In this document: one piece after another, positions 24,461 to 32,711 of the stretch | Numbering within the stretch: position 1 is the stretch's first letter | Layout: each line of letters begins with the position of its first letter | Assembly (NCBI GenBank): GCA_943788725.1 | Contig: CALSRJ010000001.1 | Span: 248,001 to 312,000 of the forward strand | DNA: 64,000 nt | Direction of reading: 5' to 3' | DNA from: an uncultured Flavobacteriales bacterium | Lineage (GTDB): Bacteria > Bacteroidota > Bacteroidia > Flavobacteriales_G > Salibacteraceae | The notes under the pieces: generated by a model | Seen by the model: only the letters and a program-made list of their open reading frames with translations | Told to the model about the DNA's origin: nothing | The model's database searches: none | Program-made: the position numbers and the translations under genes

Positions 24461-25613
24461 GTTTCGCCATTCTGACACCGGAAAACTGCCACTGCATATT
24501 CGGGTGAAAAAAATTTCTGTAAGTCTTTCTAGAATGCCCTGCAGGAGTGGCCTTACTAGCGCCTCTTAGCACCATTTGATGCATCATGAATTTACCGTTG
24601 TATTCACCTACTGCCCCGTCGGGTCGTCGAAATCCGGGATAAGCCAAATAAGCACTATTCGTATGCTCCCAGCGCTCACCCCACTGAAAATGATCGCTTG
24701 CCACTTCCCATTCAGCTTCCGTGGGAAGCCGCAGCCCTTTCCACTCGGCAAAGGCAGCTGCTTCGTAATGACTTACATGGCAAACAGCTTGGTGAGGATT
24801 CACTGGGTGTAAGCCGCCCAATCCGTACTCCATCCACTGTCCATCCATCCAATGCCAGTGCAATGGCGACCTCACCTCGTTTCCTTGGATCCAAGCCCAC
24901 CCCTCATCCAACCACAATTCATGGCGGGCATAGCCATCGTCCATTATAAATTCGAGGAAGTCTTCATTGCTCACCAAGCCATTTTGGACGGCATAAGGCT
25001 GCAAGTAAACCTTGTGTCGACGGAATTCATTGTCATAGCCAAACCCCACTCCATCGTGTCCTATCTCATAGATGCCAGCATCAATGGAGACCCATCCGTC
25101 GGAGGGCGTAATTGTTGATTCTAATCCGACACCCTCGCTGTAGACCGGAAATAACGGGTTGTTTCCAAGAATGTATTTGAGGTCCGTCCACAGCAACTCT
25201 TGATGCTGTTGTTCATGATTCAAGCCAATGGCCAATAGATGCATAAACCCTTTGTTGTTGAGCAAATCAGCAGAAGAAAGCAAATCAAGCATCGCCTTAT
25301 CGACGTGTGCACGATAGCCCATTACCTCTGCCAAAACGGGCCTAGACATGGCTCCACGCTGGTCGCGCTGCGTTCGATCACCCAACGTATTGTAGTAACT
25401 GTTAAAGAGATAGCCGAAGTGAGGATTAAAGGGCTTGTAACCCTTTCTAAAGTCTGTGAGAAGGAAGGTTTCAAAGAACCAAGACGTATGGCCCAGATGC
25501 CACTTTGGAGGGCTTACAAATGCTGCGGGCTGAGGAATATAATCTTCCACTTTCAGCGGAGCGCAGATTCTTTCCGTTTCGGACCGGATAGCTATGTAGG
25601 ACGATGGGTTCAT
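24453..25613 (-). CDS. egtB: Ergothioneine biosynthesis protein EgtB (iron-dependent sulfoxide synthase)
   Basis: 386 residues. The N-terminal DinB-like domain carries the iron ligands 'KWHLGHTSWFFE' and 'LNHEQQHQE', and the C-terminal formylglycine-generating (FGE-sulfatase) fold is seen in 'GWVSIDAGIYEIG' and 'GLRLPTEAEWEVAS'. It uses O2 to join hercynine with a sulfur donor (gamma-glutamylcysteine or cysteine). No EgtA or EgtC genes are nearby, so a cysteine-using route is possible. The separate methyltransferase gene rules out the fused ovothiol enzyme OvoA. egtB precedes egtD in the same operon. Confidence 0.95.
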   Translation of the reverse strand: MNPSSYIAIRSETERICAPLKVEDYIPQPAAFVSPPKWHLGHTSWFFETFLLTDFRKGYKPFNPHFGYLFNSYYNTLGDRTQRDQRGAMSRPVLAEVMGYRAHVDKAMLDLLSSADLLNNKGFMHLLAIGLNHEQQHQELLWTDLKYILGNNPLFPVYSEGVGLESTITPSDGWVSIDAGIYEIGHDGVGFGYDNEFRRHKVYLQPYAVQNGLVSNEDFLEFIMDDGYARHELWLDEGWAWIQGNEVRSPLHWHWMDGQWMEYGLGGLHPVNPHQAVCHVSHYEAAAFAEWKGLRLPTEAEWEVASDHFQWGERWEHTNSAYLAYPGFRRPDGAVGEYNGKFMMHQMVLRGASKATPAGHSRKTYRNFFHPNMQWQFSGVRMAKHE

Positions 25614-25741
25614 ATCGCACTGAGAAGAACATCCTCTTTCTTCCTTTCAAACATTCTCTTTCTCATTCTTGGTCTTGAGCGATTCCTAATTCTCTAAGGT
25701 CTACACCGGTTAAAGCTGCATGCTCATCTATCAAAGCCCTC

Positions 25742-26833
25742 TTATAGGGACAGGAGGCCTCCTTGATCACCTAAAGCCAATTCACGCATGAGACGATTAC
25801 CCATGATATATACGGCAGCATGCTCACCCATTGTGTTTTTAAGCGATTGCTGAATGGGTTTCAGGTAAGTGTCAATGGTTTCTTCTTCGTGCTTCTTTCT
25901 CGCTCTCGCAGCCCTTTGCTCATCTTTAGACATTTTAGGCGATGCAAGCTCAGTATCGCTCAATCCGCTTTTCAGCGCATCTTGACGCAATTGCTGCACT
26001 TGGCTCAGCAATTGACTTTTATAAGCTTCCGTATTGAGCGAACGAAGAGGTCTAGCCTTCTGATGAAATGACCGGATCGCAGCATCATCCTGAGCCAATT
26101 CGAGTAAATAATCCTTATCGAGTACTTGGTATGCCGGCCGCTTACTACGCTTAGCCAATTCCTCTCTCAATTCCATCAAACCCTTCAGCACATGCCATTG
26201 AACCTGTGTAAATCCATTGCTATCTCTAGGCTTCAAATGAGAAAGTGCATCTTGTTCGGTCGACTCTACCGCTTCCAATTGGCGTCGCTCCTCTTCCACC
26301 CAGTCCAGCATGTTTCGTTCCTTCAATGTCTTCTCTAGGGCGTCTTTCAAGTCAAACAGGTAAACCACATCTTCGGCTGCGTAACTCAACTGCGTTTCGC
26401 TCAGAGGGCGCTTCACCCAATTGCTTTTCTGAGAGCCCTTACTGGTATTAATTCCGAGGATTCGCTCGATCGCGTTGACGAGGGAAATCTGCGAATAATC
26501 CAAAAGTTTGGAAGCAATACTGACGTCGTAAATATTCCGCACTGAGCAGCCCATGGAATGGAAGAGACGGAGGTCTTCTCCCAATTCGAACCCGACCTTT
26601 TGAATCTTTGGATCCTCCATAAGAGGGAAGAATGTACGGACTTCCAAGCCCTTTGCAAGTGGGTCTATGATGTAACAGACCGCGCCGTCAAACACCTGCA
26701 TAAGGCACATCGTAAACCCATACTGAAAGCGATTCTTATCGAATTCTAGGTCTATTGCAAAGCGCTCTGTGAGTGCGAGATAATCGGTGAGCTTTTGCAG
26801 CTCTTCTTGCTTATCGATGTACCGAGTCTTCAT
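25742..26833 (-). CDS. rnd: Ribonuclease D
   Basis: 363 residues from the ATG at 26833. The DEDD exonuclease motifs are 'FAIDLEFDKNRFQYG' (Exo I, D-x-E), 'KVGFELGEDLRLF' (Exo II) and 'QLSYAAEDVVYLFDL' (Exo III, Y and D). The HRDC domain follows at about 210-290 ('QVQWHVLKGLMELREELA', 'RPAYQVLDKDYLLELA'). It trims the 3' ends of tRNA precursors and other stable RNA. The longer frame to 26890 adds 19 non-family residues. It is divergent from the exported protein at 26982. Confidence 0.94.
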   Translation of the reverse strand: MKTRYIDKQEELQKLTDYLALTERFAIDLEFDKNRFQYGFTMCLMQVFDGAVCYIIDPLAKGLEVRTFFPLMEDPKIQKVGFELGEDLRLFHSMGCSVRNIYDVSIASKLLDYSQISLVNAIERILGINTSKGSQKSNWVKRPLSETQLSYAAEDVVYLFDLKDALEKTLKERNMLDWVEEERRQLEAVESTEQDALSHLKPRDSNGFTQVQWHVLKGLMELREELAKRSKRPAYQVLDKDYLLELAQDDAAIRSFHQKARPLRSLNTEAYKSQLLSQVQQLRQDALKSGLSDTELASPKMSKDEQRAARARKKHEEETIDTYLKPIQQSLKNTMGEHAAVYIMGNRLMRELALGDQGGLLSL

Positions 26834-26981
26834 CGGGCGGCAATATAGTCGTTTCAAGTTGCTTTCTCGCCTCTTAATGAAGCGGTTCACACATCTCGAA
26901 AGGTCTAGTTGTACTCGGAAAATGAGACTTTCTTATCAACTTTCCCACCAGTCTGATTACTTTCGAACCGAATTCAGCAAC

Positions 26982-27680
26982 GTGAGAAGAAAACTTGTTT
27001 ACGCGTCGGGAATAGTGCTCGTGGCGACTTCTGTCGTCACTCCTTCCTATGCTCAGCGCGACGTTGCACTCCTTGCCTTACATGATAACCCATCCGAAGA
27101 AGTCGCCCCACCGACGAGTATTGATTTCGAAGCGCACAGAGTCGGATCAGACGTGGAGCTAAAGTGGGTGGTCTCTGGTTTTGTAAAGTACTTCTCCGTG
27201 GTGCGAAGTTTAGACCGTGAGAATTGGGAACCCATTCTTCACATGACCGGTTCTAACCAAACCTACCACAAAACGGAGTATTTCGACATCGACTACAATG
27301 TCCCCTCTTTCAAGCTCTTTTATCGAGTAAACAATGTGCTGTACAGCGGTGAAATCATCACTTCGAACGTCTCCTATGTTCCGCCTTATGACGATCTAAC
27401 CAGCTTTGAGGAGCGCTTGATTAAAACGATTTCTGACCCCATTCAAGAGGGAATGCACATCGACCTTTCCTTTGTGAATTTTGAAGCCGAAGACCTTCTA
27501 TTGGTTTTGAGGGACCAATGTGGCGTGGAGTTTTACGCGAAGGTGAAGTATGTACAAGGGGAGCAGACGTATGTAGTTACAGATGTCAGCGGAGACATAC
27601 CATCGGGACAATACCTGATTACCGCCTCGAGCAAAAAGCACATTTACAGTTCTAAGCTACGCATTGAACTGACGGACTGA
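26982..27680 (+). CDS. Exported hypothetical protein
   Basis: From a GTG at 26982 it is 232 residues with a clear signal peptide ('RRKLVYASGIVLVATSV', cleavage near SYAQ). Residues 45-120 look like a fibronectin-III/'wonder'-type strand unit ('VELKWVVSGFVKYFSVVRSL', 'FYRVNNVLYSGEI'), typical of Bacteroidota surface proteins. The C-terminus ends '..QYLITASSKKHIYSSKLR', which resembles the end of a T9SS type A domain (G-x-Y-x-I, basic end). An in-frame ATG at 26922 would put 20 residues before the signal. Function not known. Confidence 0.75.
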   Translation: MRRKLVYASGIVLVATSVVTPSYAQRDVALLALHDNPSEEVAPPTSIDFEAHRVGSDVELKWVVSGFVKYFSVVRSLDRENWEPILHMTGSNQTYHKTEYFDIDYNVPSFKLFYRVNNVLYSGEIITSNVSYVPPYDDLTSFEERLIKTISDPIQEGMHIDLSFVNFEAEDLLLVLRDQCGVEFYAKVKYVQGEQTYVVTDVSGDIPSGQYLITASSKKHIYSSKLRIELTD

Positions 27681-27713
27681 ACATCCGAAGTAGCTCCCCG
27701 AATTTAGTAGAGA

Positions 27714-28649
27714 TTAAGAGTGGCGGACAGTACCCAAGCGCTTGAACATAACAAGCACAGACAGGAAGAGTAACGCAAGTGCCGCAATGGCAAAGCGCAA
27801 GTAAAGTTGCGTTTTAGAGAGGTCTGCCCTAGCTGCTTTCAGTTCTTCGGCCAGTGAGTTGTTCACCCTAGACTTCTCTTCAAGGTTGTACTTTGCTTCA
27901 ACGAATGCAATGAGTTCCTGATTCTTCTTGAACTCTTTCTCCTTGATGAAGGTCATCAGTTGCTTAGTGTACTTTTCAGCACCGTCAATATCTCCTAAGG
28001 CAGCATTGGCTTTTACCAATCGCAATAAGGTAGAATCTCGTTGATTCTCGTACTCAATGGAATCAGAAAGCACTAGGGAGTATTCTAACGCCTCTACGGC
28101 TTCTTTCATTCTGCCTAAGTGCATCAGGGTGTGCCCTCTTCTTTGGTTCACCACCACTTCTCCCGTGGCGTCATCGGTGAATTGATAGAGTACATCCATT
28201 CTCTTGTAGATGTCGAGTGCATCCTTGTACTTGTGCTGTGATTCCAGGGCATAACCTAATTCACTCATGCAAGACAATACGTAATGTTCTTCTTCTAACT
28301 CATCAAAGATCTCAACCGCCAATTTGAAATTGGTGATGGCACTGTCGAATTGATTCAGTTCGACTTCGGCCATTCCGATGGCCATGATGATTTGCGCCTC
28401 GTCTATTCCTCGTTGATCTTGATTCAATTCCAAGGCCAGCTTTAGTCGTTCTTTGGCGTCTCGATATCGACCACTCATTTGGCTTACGCCGCTCATGTTC
28501 ATCAAAGCCGTGATCTGAGCAGAAGAGTCGTTCAATCTCTTACTTCGCTTCCATACATCATAGAAGCACTTGAGGGCTGGGCCGTAATCGTTGTGCATGC
28601 TCGCGCGCAGACCTACGATTGCAGCAACAGCGCTGGAAGCTGCGGCCAA
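27714..28649 (-). CDS. TPR membrane protein, 5' end missing or degraded
   Basis: The frame carries five to six TPR units from about residue 20 to 220 ('GRYRDAKERLKLALELNQDQ', 'NQFDSAITNFKLAVEIFDEL', 'HKYKDALDIYKRMDVLYQ'), then a coiled coil (230-275) and one transmembrane helix (285-303) with a short cytosolic end. This plan is that of the sensor part of TPR-type histidine kinases or LuxR regulators, but no output domain follows. The start is unconvincing: TTG at 28649 begins a low-complexity AAASSAVAA stretch, ATG at 28598 lies at the first TPR, and no signal peptide is visible although the topology needs one. A TGA closes the frame at about 28672. Confidence 0.7.
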   Translation of the reverse strand: MAAASSAVAAIVGLRASMHNDYGPALKCFYDVWKRSKRLNDSSAQITALMNMSGVSQMSGRYRDAKERLKLALELNQDQRGIDEAQIIMAIGMAEVELNQFDSAITNFKLAVEIFDELEEEHYVLSCMSELGYALESQHKYKDALDIYKRMDVLYQFTDDATGEVVVNQRRGHTLMHLGRMKEAVEALEYSLVLSDSIEYENQRDSTLLRLVKANAALGDIDGAEKYTKQLMTFIKEKEFKKNQELIAFVEAKYNLEEKSRVNNSLAEELKAARADLSKTQLYLRFAIAALALLFLSVLVMFKRLGTVRHS

Positions 28650-28687
28650 ACCGTCATCGGCGGAGAAGAAGGATCATCCTATGCCGC

Positions 28688-28744
28688 ATGCAACTGGCCT
28701 TGGAAGATCGCAGGCAAATCAAAGAATTAAAAGAGAAGGTTTAA
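28688..28744 (+). other. Possible plus-strand gene remnant (coiled-coil C-terminus) before a terminator
   Basis: The plus-strand frame ending at TAA 28742-28744 encodes 'MQLALEDRRQIKELKEKV', a regular charged coiled-coil end. It lies directly before a strong plus-strand terminator although no plus-strand gene precedes it. It could be the end of a lost or rearranged gene. Chance coding cannot be excluded for 18 codons. Confidence 0.3.
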
Positions 28745-28747
28745 GGA

Positions 28748-28773
28748 GCCCTGCCTTCGGGCGGGGCATTTTT
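28748..28773 (+). terminator. Rho-independent terminator with TTCG loop
   Basis: GCCCTGCC (28748-28755) pairs with GGCGGGGC (28760-28767) around a TTCG tetraloop, followed by ATTTTT. The T tail is on the plus strand, although the flanking genes (TPR, typA) are both on the minus strand. Confidence 0.8.
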
Positions 28774-28776
28774 ACC

Positions 28777-30540
28777 TTAGCCGATCTTTCTCATTCGAAT
28801 ACTGAGTGGTGTGATCTCCAAGTATTCGTCGTCTCGGATATACTCCATCGCCTCTTCTAACGAAAAGCGAATCTTAGGAGCAACCTTAGCGGCGTCATCG
28901 GTACCGGAAGCCCTCACGTTAGAAAGCTTCTTGCCTTTAATCACATTCACCTCCAGGTCGTTGTCGCGCGAATGCTCGCCAATTACCTGTCCTTTATAAA
29001 CCTGTTCATTGGGATCAATGAAGAACCTACCTCGATCTTGCAGACGATCGATGGCATAGGTTAAGGCCTGTCCGACCTCACTAGAGATCAAGGCACCTTT
29101 TTCATTCACATCGATCTCACCTTTTACAGGCTTAAATTCTCGGAATCGGTGCGTCATTACTGCTTCTCCGGCTGTGGCTGTTAGGATTCTATTTCGCAGA
29201 CCAATGAGTCCACGCGATGGAATGTCGAACTCCAAGTGTTGCACATCGCCCTTGCCCTCCATGATGAGAAGGTCTCCTTTTCTTTGGGTAACGAGTTCGA
29301 TTGCTTTTCCGCTGCCCTCTTCAGGCACGTCGATCACCAATGTCTCATAAGGCTCACATTTGTGTCCGTCGATCTCCTTTACAATTACCCTTGGCTTTCC
29401 TACTTGAAGTTCATACCCTTCACGGCGCATGGTTTCAATGAGAATACTGAGGTGAAGGACACCCCGTCCGAAGACGTTGAATTTATCCTCACTATCTGTA
29501 TCCTCTACCCTAAGCGCTAAGTTCTTCTCAGTCTCTTTATAAAGTCGGTCACGCAAGTGACGTGATGTAACGAACTTTCCTTCTTTTCCGAAGAAAGGCG
29601 AGTTGTTGATCGTGAAGAGCATGCTCATGGTCGGCTCGTCTACCTGGATGCGCTTCAAGGCTTCTGGATTATCAAAGGACGCAACGGTATCACCGATCTC
29701 AAAATCTTCCATTCCGACGATGGCGCACAAGTCGCCACTTCTCACTTTTTTCACTTGCTGTCTTCCCAGGCCTTCGAATACGAAGAGCTCTTTTACGCGA
29801 TTTCGCTTCTTGGTGCCGTCTCTCTTCATCAGGAAGTAATCCTTTCCCTCCTCGAGATCACCTCGGTACACTTTACCTATGGCGATACGTCCCTTGAAAC
29901 TGCTGAAATCCAAAGATGATATCTGCATCTGAGTATCGCCTTCCATATAAGGTGCATTCGGAATCTCCTCTATGATGGTGTCTAACAACTCAACAATATC
30001 GGTGGTTTGACGCTTCCAATCCTTACTCATCCAACCATGCTTGGATGATCCGTAGAGGGTTTCAAAGCTGAGTTGATCCTCCGAAGCATCTAGGTTAAAC
30101 ATGAGGTCAAACACCTGTTCGTGTACCTCGTCTGGACGACAGTTTTCTTTATCGACCTTATTGACTACCACGATTGGCTTCAAGTTCAATTCAACGGCTT
30201 TGCCCAACACAAAACGTGTCTGGGGCATGGGTCCTTCAAAGGCATCCACTAGAAGAAGAACGCCATCGGCCATCTTGAGAACGCGCTCCACCTCGCCTCC
30301 AAAGTCGGCGTGACCCGGAGTATCGATGATGTTGATCTTTACTCCTTTGTATTGAATCGAAACGTTCTTAGAAAGAATGGTGATCCCTCTTTCCCGTTCA
30401 AGGTCATTGTTGTCAAGGATGAGGTCGCCTGTTTCTTTTCGCTCATCAAAGAGTTGAGCGAATTGAATGATCTTATCTACGAGCGTTGTCTTGCCATGGT
30501 CGACGTGGGCGATGATGGCGATGTTTCTTATGGATTGCAC
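28777..30540 (-). CDS. typA: Translational GTPase TypA/BipA
   Basis: 587 residues from the GTG at 30540 ('QSIRNIAIIAHVDHGKTTL'). GTPase motifs are G1 AHVDHGKT, G2 'ERERGITILSKN', G3 'DTPGHADFGGEVER', G4 NKVD. Domains II, III, V and the BipA-specific C-terminal domain ('LSNVRASGTDDAAKVAPK') follow in order. It binds 70S ribosomes and aids 50S assembly under stress and cold. The longer TTG start at 30570 overlaps a perfect -7 promoter box, so transcription would start inside that extension. GTG 30540 is therefore preferred. Confidence 0.97.
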   Translation of the reverse strand: MQSIRNIAIIAHVDHGKTTLVDKIIQFAQLFDERKETGDLILDNNDLERERGITILSKNVSIQYKGVKINIIDTPGHADFGGEVERVLKMADGVLLLVDAFEGPMPQTRFVLGKAVELNLKPIVVVNKVDKENCRPDEVHEQVFDLMFNLDASEDQLSFETLYGSSKHGWMSKDWKRQTTDIVELLDTIIEEIPNAPYMEGDTQMQISSLDFSSFKGRIAIGKVYRGDLEEGKDYFLMKRDGTKKRNRVKELFVFEGLGRQQVKKVRSGDLCAIVGMEDFEIGDTVASFDNPEALKRIQVDEPTMSMLFTINNSPFFGKEGKFVTSRHLRDRLYKETEKNLALRVEDTDSEDKFNVFGRGVLHLSILIETMRREGYELQVGKPRVIVKEIDGHKCEPYETLVIDVPEEGSGKAIELVTQRKGDLLIMEGKGDVQHLEFDIPSRGLIGLRNRILTATAGEAVMTHRFREFKPVKGEIDVNEKGALISSEVGQALTYAIDRLQDRGRFFIDPNEQVYKGQVIGEHSRDNDLEVNVIKGKKLSNVRASGTDDAAKVAPKIRFSLEEAMEYIRDDEYLEITPLSIRMRKIG

Positions 30541-30567
30541 TTGTTGTTGCCTTTGAATTTGCGGGTG

Positions 30568-30575
30568 CAAAGGTA
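30568..30575 (-). promoter_or_regulatory. -7 promoter element for typA
   Basis: Read on the minus strand, TACCTTTG matches TAnnTTTG perfectly and lies about 28 bases upstream of the GTG at 30540. Its position decides the typA start. Confidence 0.65.
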
Positions 30576-30664
30576 CTTCTAATTAATCCACTAAATAGCA
30601 GAGAAACAATTTATTAATGTCCGGAATTGTTCAACCTTCTTTGCACGACTTCCATCGACGAACA

Positions 30665-31609
30665 TCACATTACAACGATCGTTTTAGTCTCCTCATTCTC
30701 CATTAACCCCTTAGGTAAGGCGTGAAGTATTTCTGCACGCAAGGCATTGATCAAGGAGGCTTTCAAACCAGAGCGTCGCGTTACGGTACTGATCTCTCGA
30801 ACTGGATTCTTGTCACCGATGAATTTCACACAATCCAAACGGTCTTCGCTCAAGGCATCTAAGGCCAATTCTGGAATGATGGTGCTTCCTCCTTCCCTTT
30901 CCACCAAACGCATCAGGGTCTCGATAGAACCACTTTCGTAATTGACGTCCAAGCTTCTGAATTCGGTCTGATCAAGAGAACAAAGGTTGAAGGTTTGATT
31001 GCGGAAACAATTTCCCTCGCTCAGGATCCACAGCTTATTCTCTAGTATTTGATCAATAGAAACGCGATTGCCTAAATGCTTCGCGATTGAGGCATTTGCA
31101 TAGAGTAACATCTTCTCAAAAAACAAGGGCGTTTCTTTTACACCTGCAGAATCCAACGGTGTTGAGAGTATTCCTACGTCTAAGTTTTCGTGTTGGAGTT
31201 TGTCAAGTATGACCTCCGTTTTGTACTCTGTGATGGATAATTCCACCTTCGGATACTTGCGTAGGAAGTCCCCGAGAAACAACGGAATCAAGTATGGAGC
31301 CAACGTGGGTATGATGCCAACCGACAAAACTCCAGCCACCCCTCCCTTGCTCTCCGAAATGATATCATCAATCACCCTTAAATCATCCATTGACCTTCGC
31401 GCCTGTTCCACAATCCGGCTACCCAATTCTGTGAATACCAAAGGCTGCCGAGAACGATCAATGATGATCACTCCTAGGTCATTCTCTAATTTTTTGATTT
31501 GCATACTGAGCGTGGGCTGTGAAACGTAGCAGTGCTCTGCGGCTTTGCTGAAATTCCTGTGCACATCAAGCGCGATCAGGTAGTTCAATTGCTGTATCGT
31601 ATAGTTCAT
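30665..31609 (-). CDS. oxyR: LysR-family peroxide sensor OxyR
   Basis: 314 residues. The N-terminal winged HTH is 'NFSKAAEHCYVSQPTLSMQI', and the effector domain holds the two redox cysteines in 'EGNCFRNQTFNLC', spaced as in OxyR (C-x8-C). Hydrogen peroxide would form this disulfide and switch on catalase and peroxiredoxin genes; none of those are in the window. It forms a logical group with egtBD and ytxJ in thiol redox defence, but is not linked to them in an operon. Confidence 0.93.
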   Translation of the reverse strand: MNYTIQQLNYLIALDVHRNFSKAAEHCYVSQPTLSMQIKKLENDLGVIIIDRSRQPLVFTELGSRIVEQARRSMDDLRVIDDIISESKGGVAGVLSVGIIPTLAPYLIPLFLGDFLRKYPKVELSITEYKTEVILDKLQHENLDVGILSTPLDSAGVKETPLFFEKMLLYANASIAKHLGNRVSIDQILENKLWILSEGNCFRNQTFNLCSLDQTEFRSLDVNYESGSIETLMRLVEREGGSTIIPELALDALSEDRLDCVKFIGDKNPVREISTVTRRSGLKASLINALRAEILHALPKGLMENEETKTIVVM

Positions 31610-31883
31610 ATCTATTCGAAGATAAAAACATATCGATTTGATTTAACAGCCTCAGACCTGGTCTTTCACAACCAAAAGAAAGTGAAGACACAAAGAGCGC
31701 AGCACTCTAAGGGCTTAAGAATTTATTAGCCAAGGAAGTAGAAATTATGCTGGATGCAAAAAGCGTATGTGAGCCAAAACATTCACAGGTAGTGGGTTGA
31801 TCGATGAGAATGCGTTGTCACTCCCCTGACGGCGCCTTCTCTTTTTGTTATGCCGAACGAAAAACATTTAGGTTCTTTGCCGA

Positions 31884-32711
31884 ATGAAGATCGGCGAGAT
31901 GAATACCTTGAAAGTTCAGCGGACAGTGAGCATTGGAGTGTTCTTGGCCGATGACCTCGGTATGGAAGTCTTGCTCCCTAAGCGATATGTGCCGGACGGC
32001 CTTAAAGAAGAGGACACCCTAGATGTGTTCATCTATCGAGACTCAGAAGACCGCACGATCGCGACAACTGAAGTGCCAAAGGCAATGGCGAACCAACTCG
32101 CCTTCCTTGAGGTCGTGGCCATTTCTGACTTCGGTGCCTTCCTTGACTGGGGCTTGCCGAAGGATTTAATGGTTCCAAAAAAGGAGCAAACCCACTCCTT
32201 GCTCATCGGAAACACGTATTTGTTCTATGTGTACCTAGACAGTCTCACCCAGCGGATGGCGGCATCTACGCGTTTATCAAAGTTTTTATCTGAACCCCCA
32301 GAAAACCTAAAACCAAAGCAGGAAGTCGAGATCATCGTTTGGCAGAAACATGAATTGGGTTACCAAGTAGTGGTGAATGAGGAATGCCTGGGCATGCTGT
32401 ACAGCGATCAAGTGCATGTGCCGGTGAAGGTTGGACAGCGCATGAAGGCGTATGTAAATCAGCTTCGTCCGGATGGAAGGGTTGATGTACTGCTTCAAAA
32501 GCCCGGCTATGACCACGTGGCAGATGCAAGCAAAGCCATACTGGAACAACTCAAAGCCAACGATGGAAGGCTAGACCTTACGGATAAGTCGTCTCCTGCT
32601 GAGATTGAAGGACTGCTCGGCATGAGCAAGAAATCCTTCAAGAAGGCAATCGGGGCACTCTACAAGCATCGAAAGATTGTAATCGAAGAAAAAGGAATTC
32701 GGCTTATTTGA
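31884..32711 (+). CDS. cvfB: CvfB-family S1 RNA-binding protein
   Basis: 275 residues with three S1-like OB folds and a C-terminal winged helix. The second unit reads 'VVAISDFGAFLDWGLPKDLM', a strong S1 signature. The last domain has 'SPAEIEGLLGMSKKSFKKAI' and 'GALYKHRKIVIEEKGI', the CvfB wHTH. CvfB affects virulence gene expression in Staphylococcus; in Bacteroidota its target RNA is unknown. Its end overlaps the convergent flavoprotein gene by eight bases. Confidence 0.93.
   Translation: MKIGEMNTLKVQRTVSIGVFLADDLGMEVLLPKRYVPDGLKEEDTLDVFIYRDSEDRTIATTEVPKAMANQLAFLEVVAISDFGAFLDWGLPKDLMVPKKEQTHSLLIGNTYLFYVYLDSLTQRMAASTRLSKFLSEPPENLKPKQEVEIIVWQKHELGYQVVVNEECLGMLYSDQVHVPVKVGQRMKAYVNQLRPDGRVDVLLQKPGYDHVADASKAILEQLKANDGRLDLTDKSSPAEIEGLLGMSKKSFKKAIGALYKHRKIVIEEKGIRLI

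Noticed and set aside
24453-25613. Ovothiol synthase OvoA
   Set aside because: OvoA carries a fused C-terminal methyltransferase; this protein ends after the FGE-like domain and a separate egtD follows.
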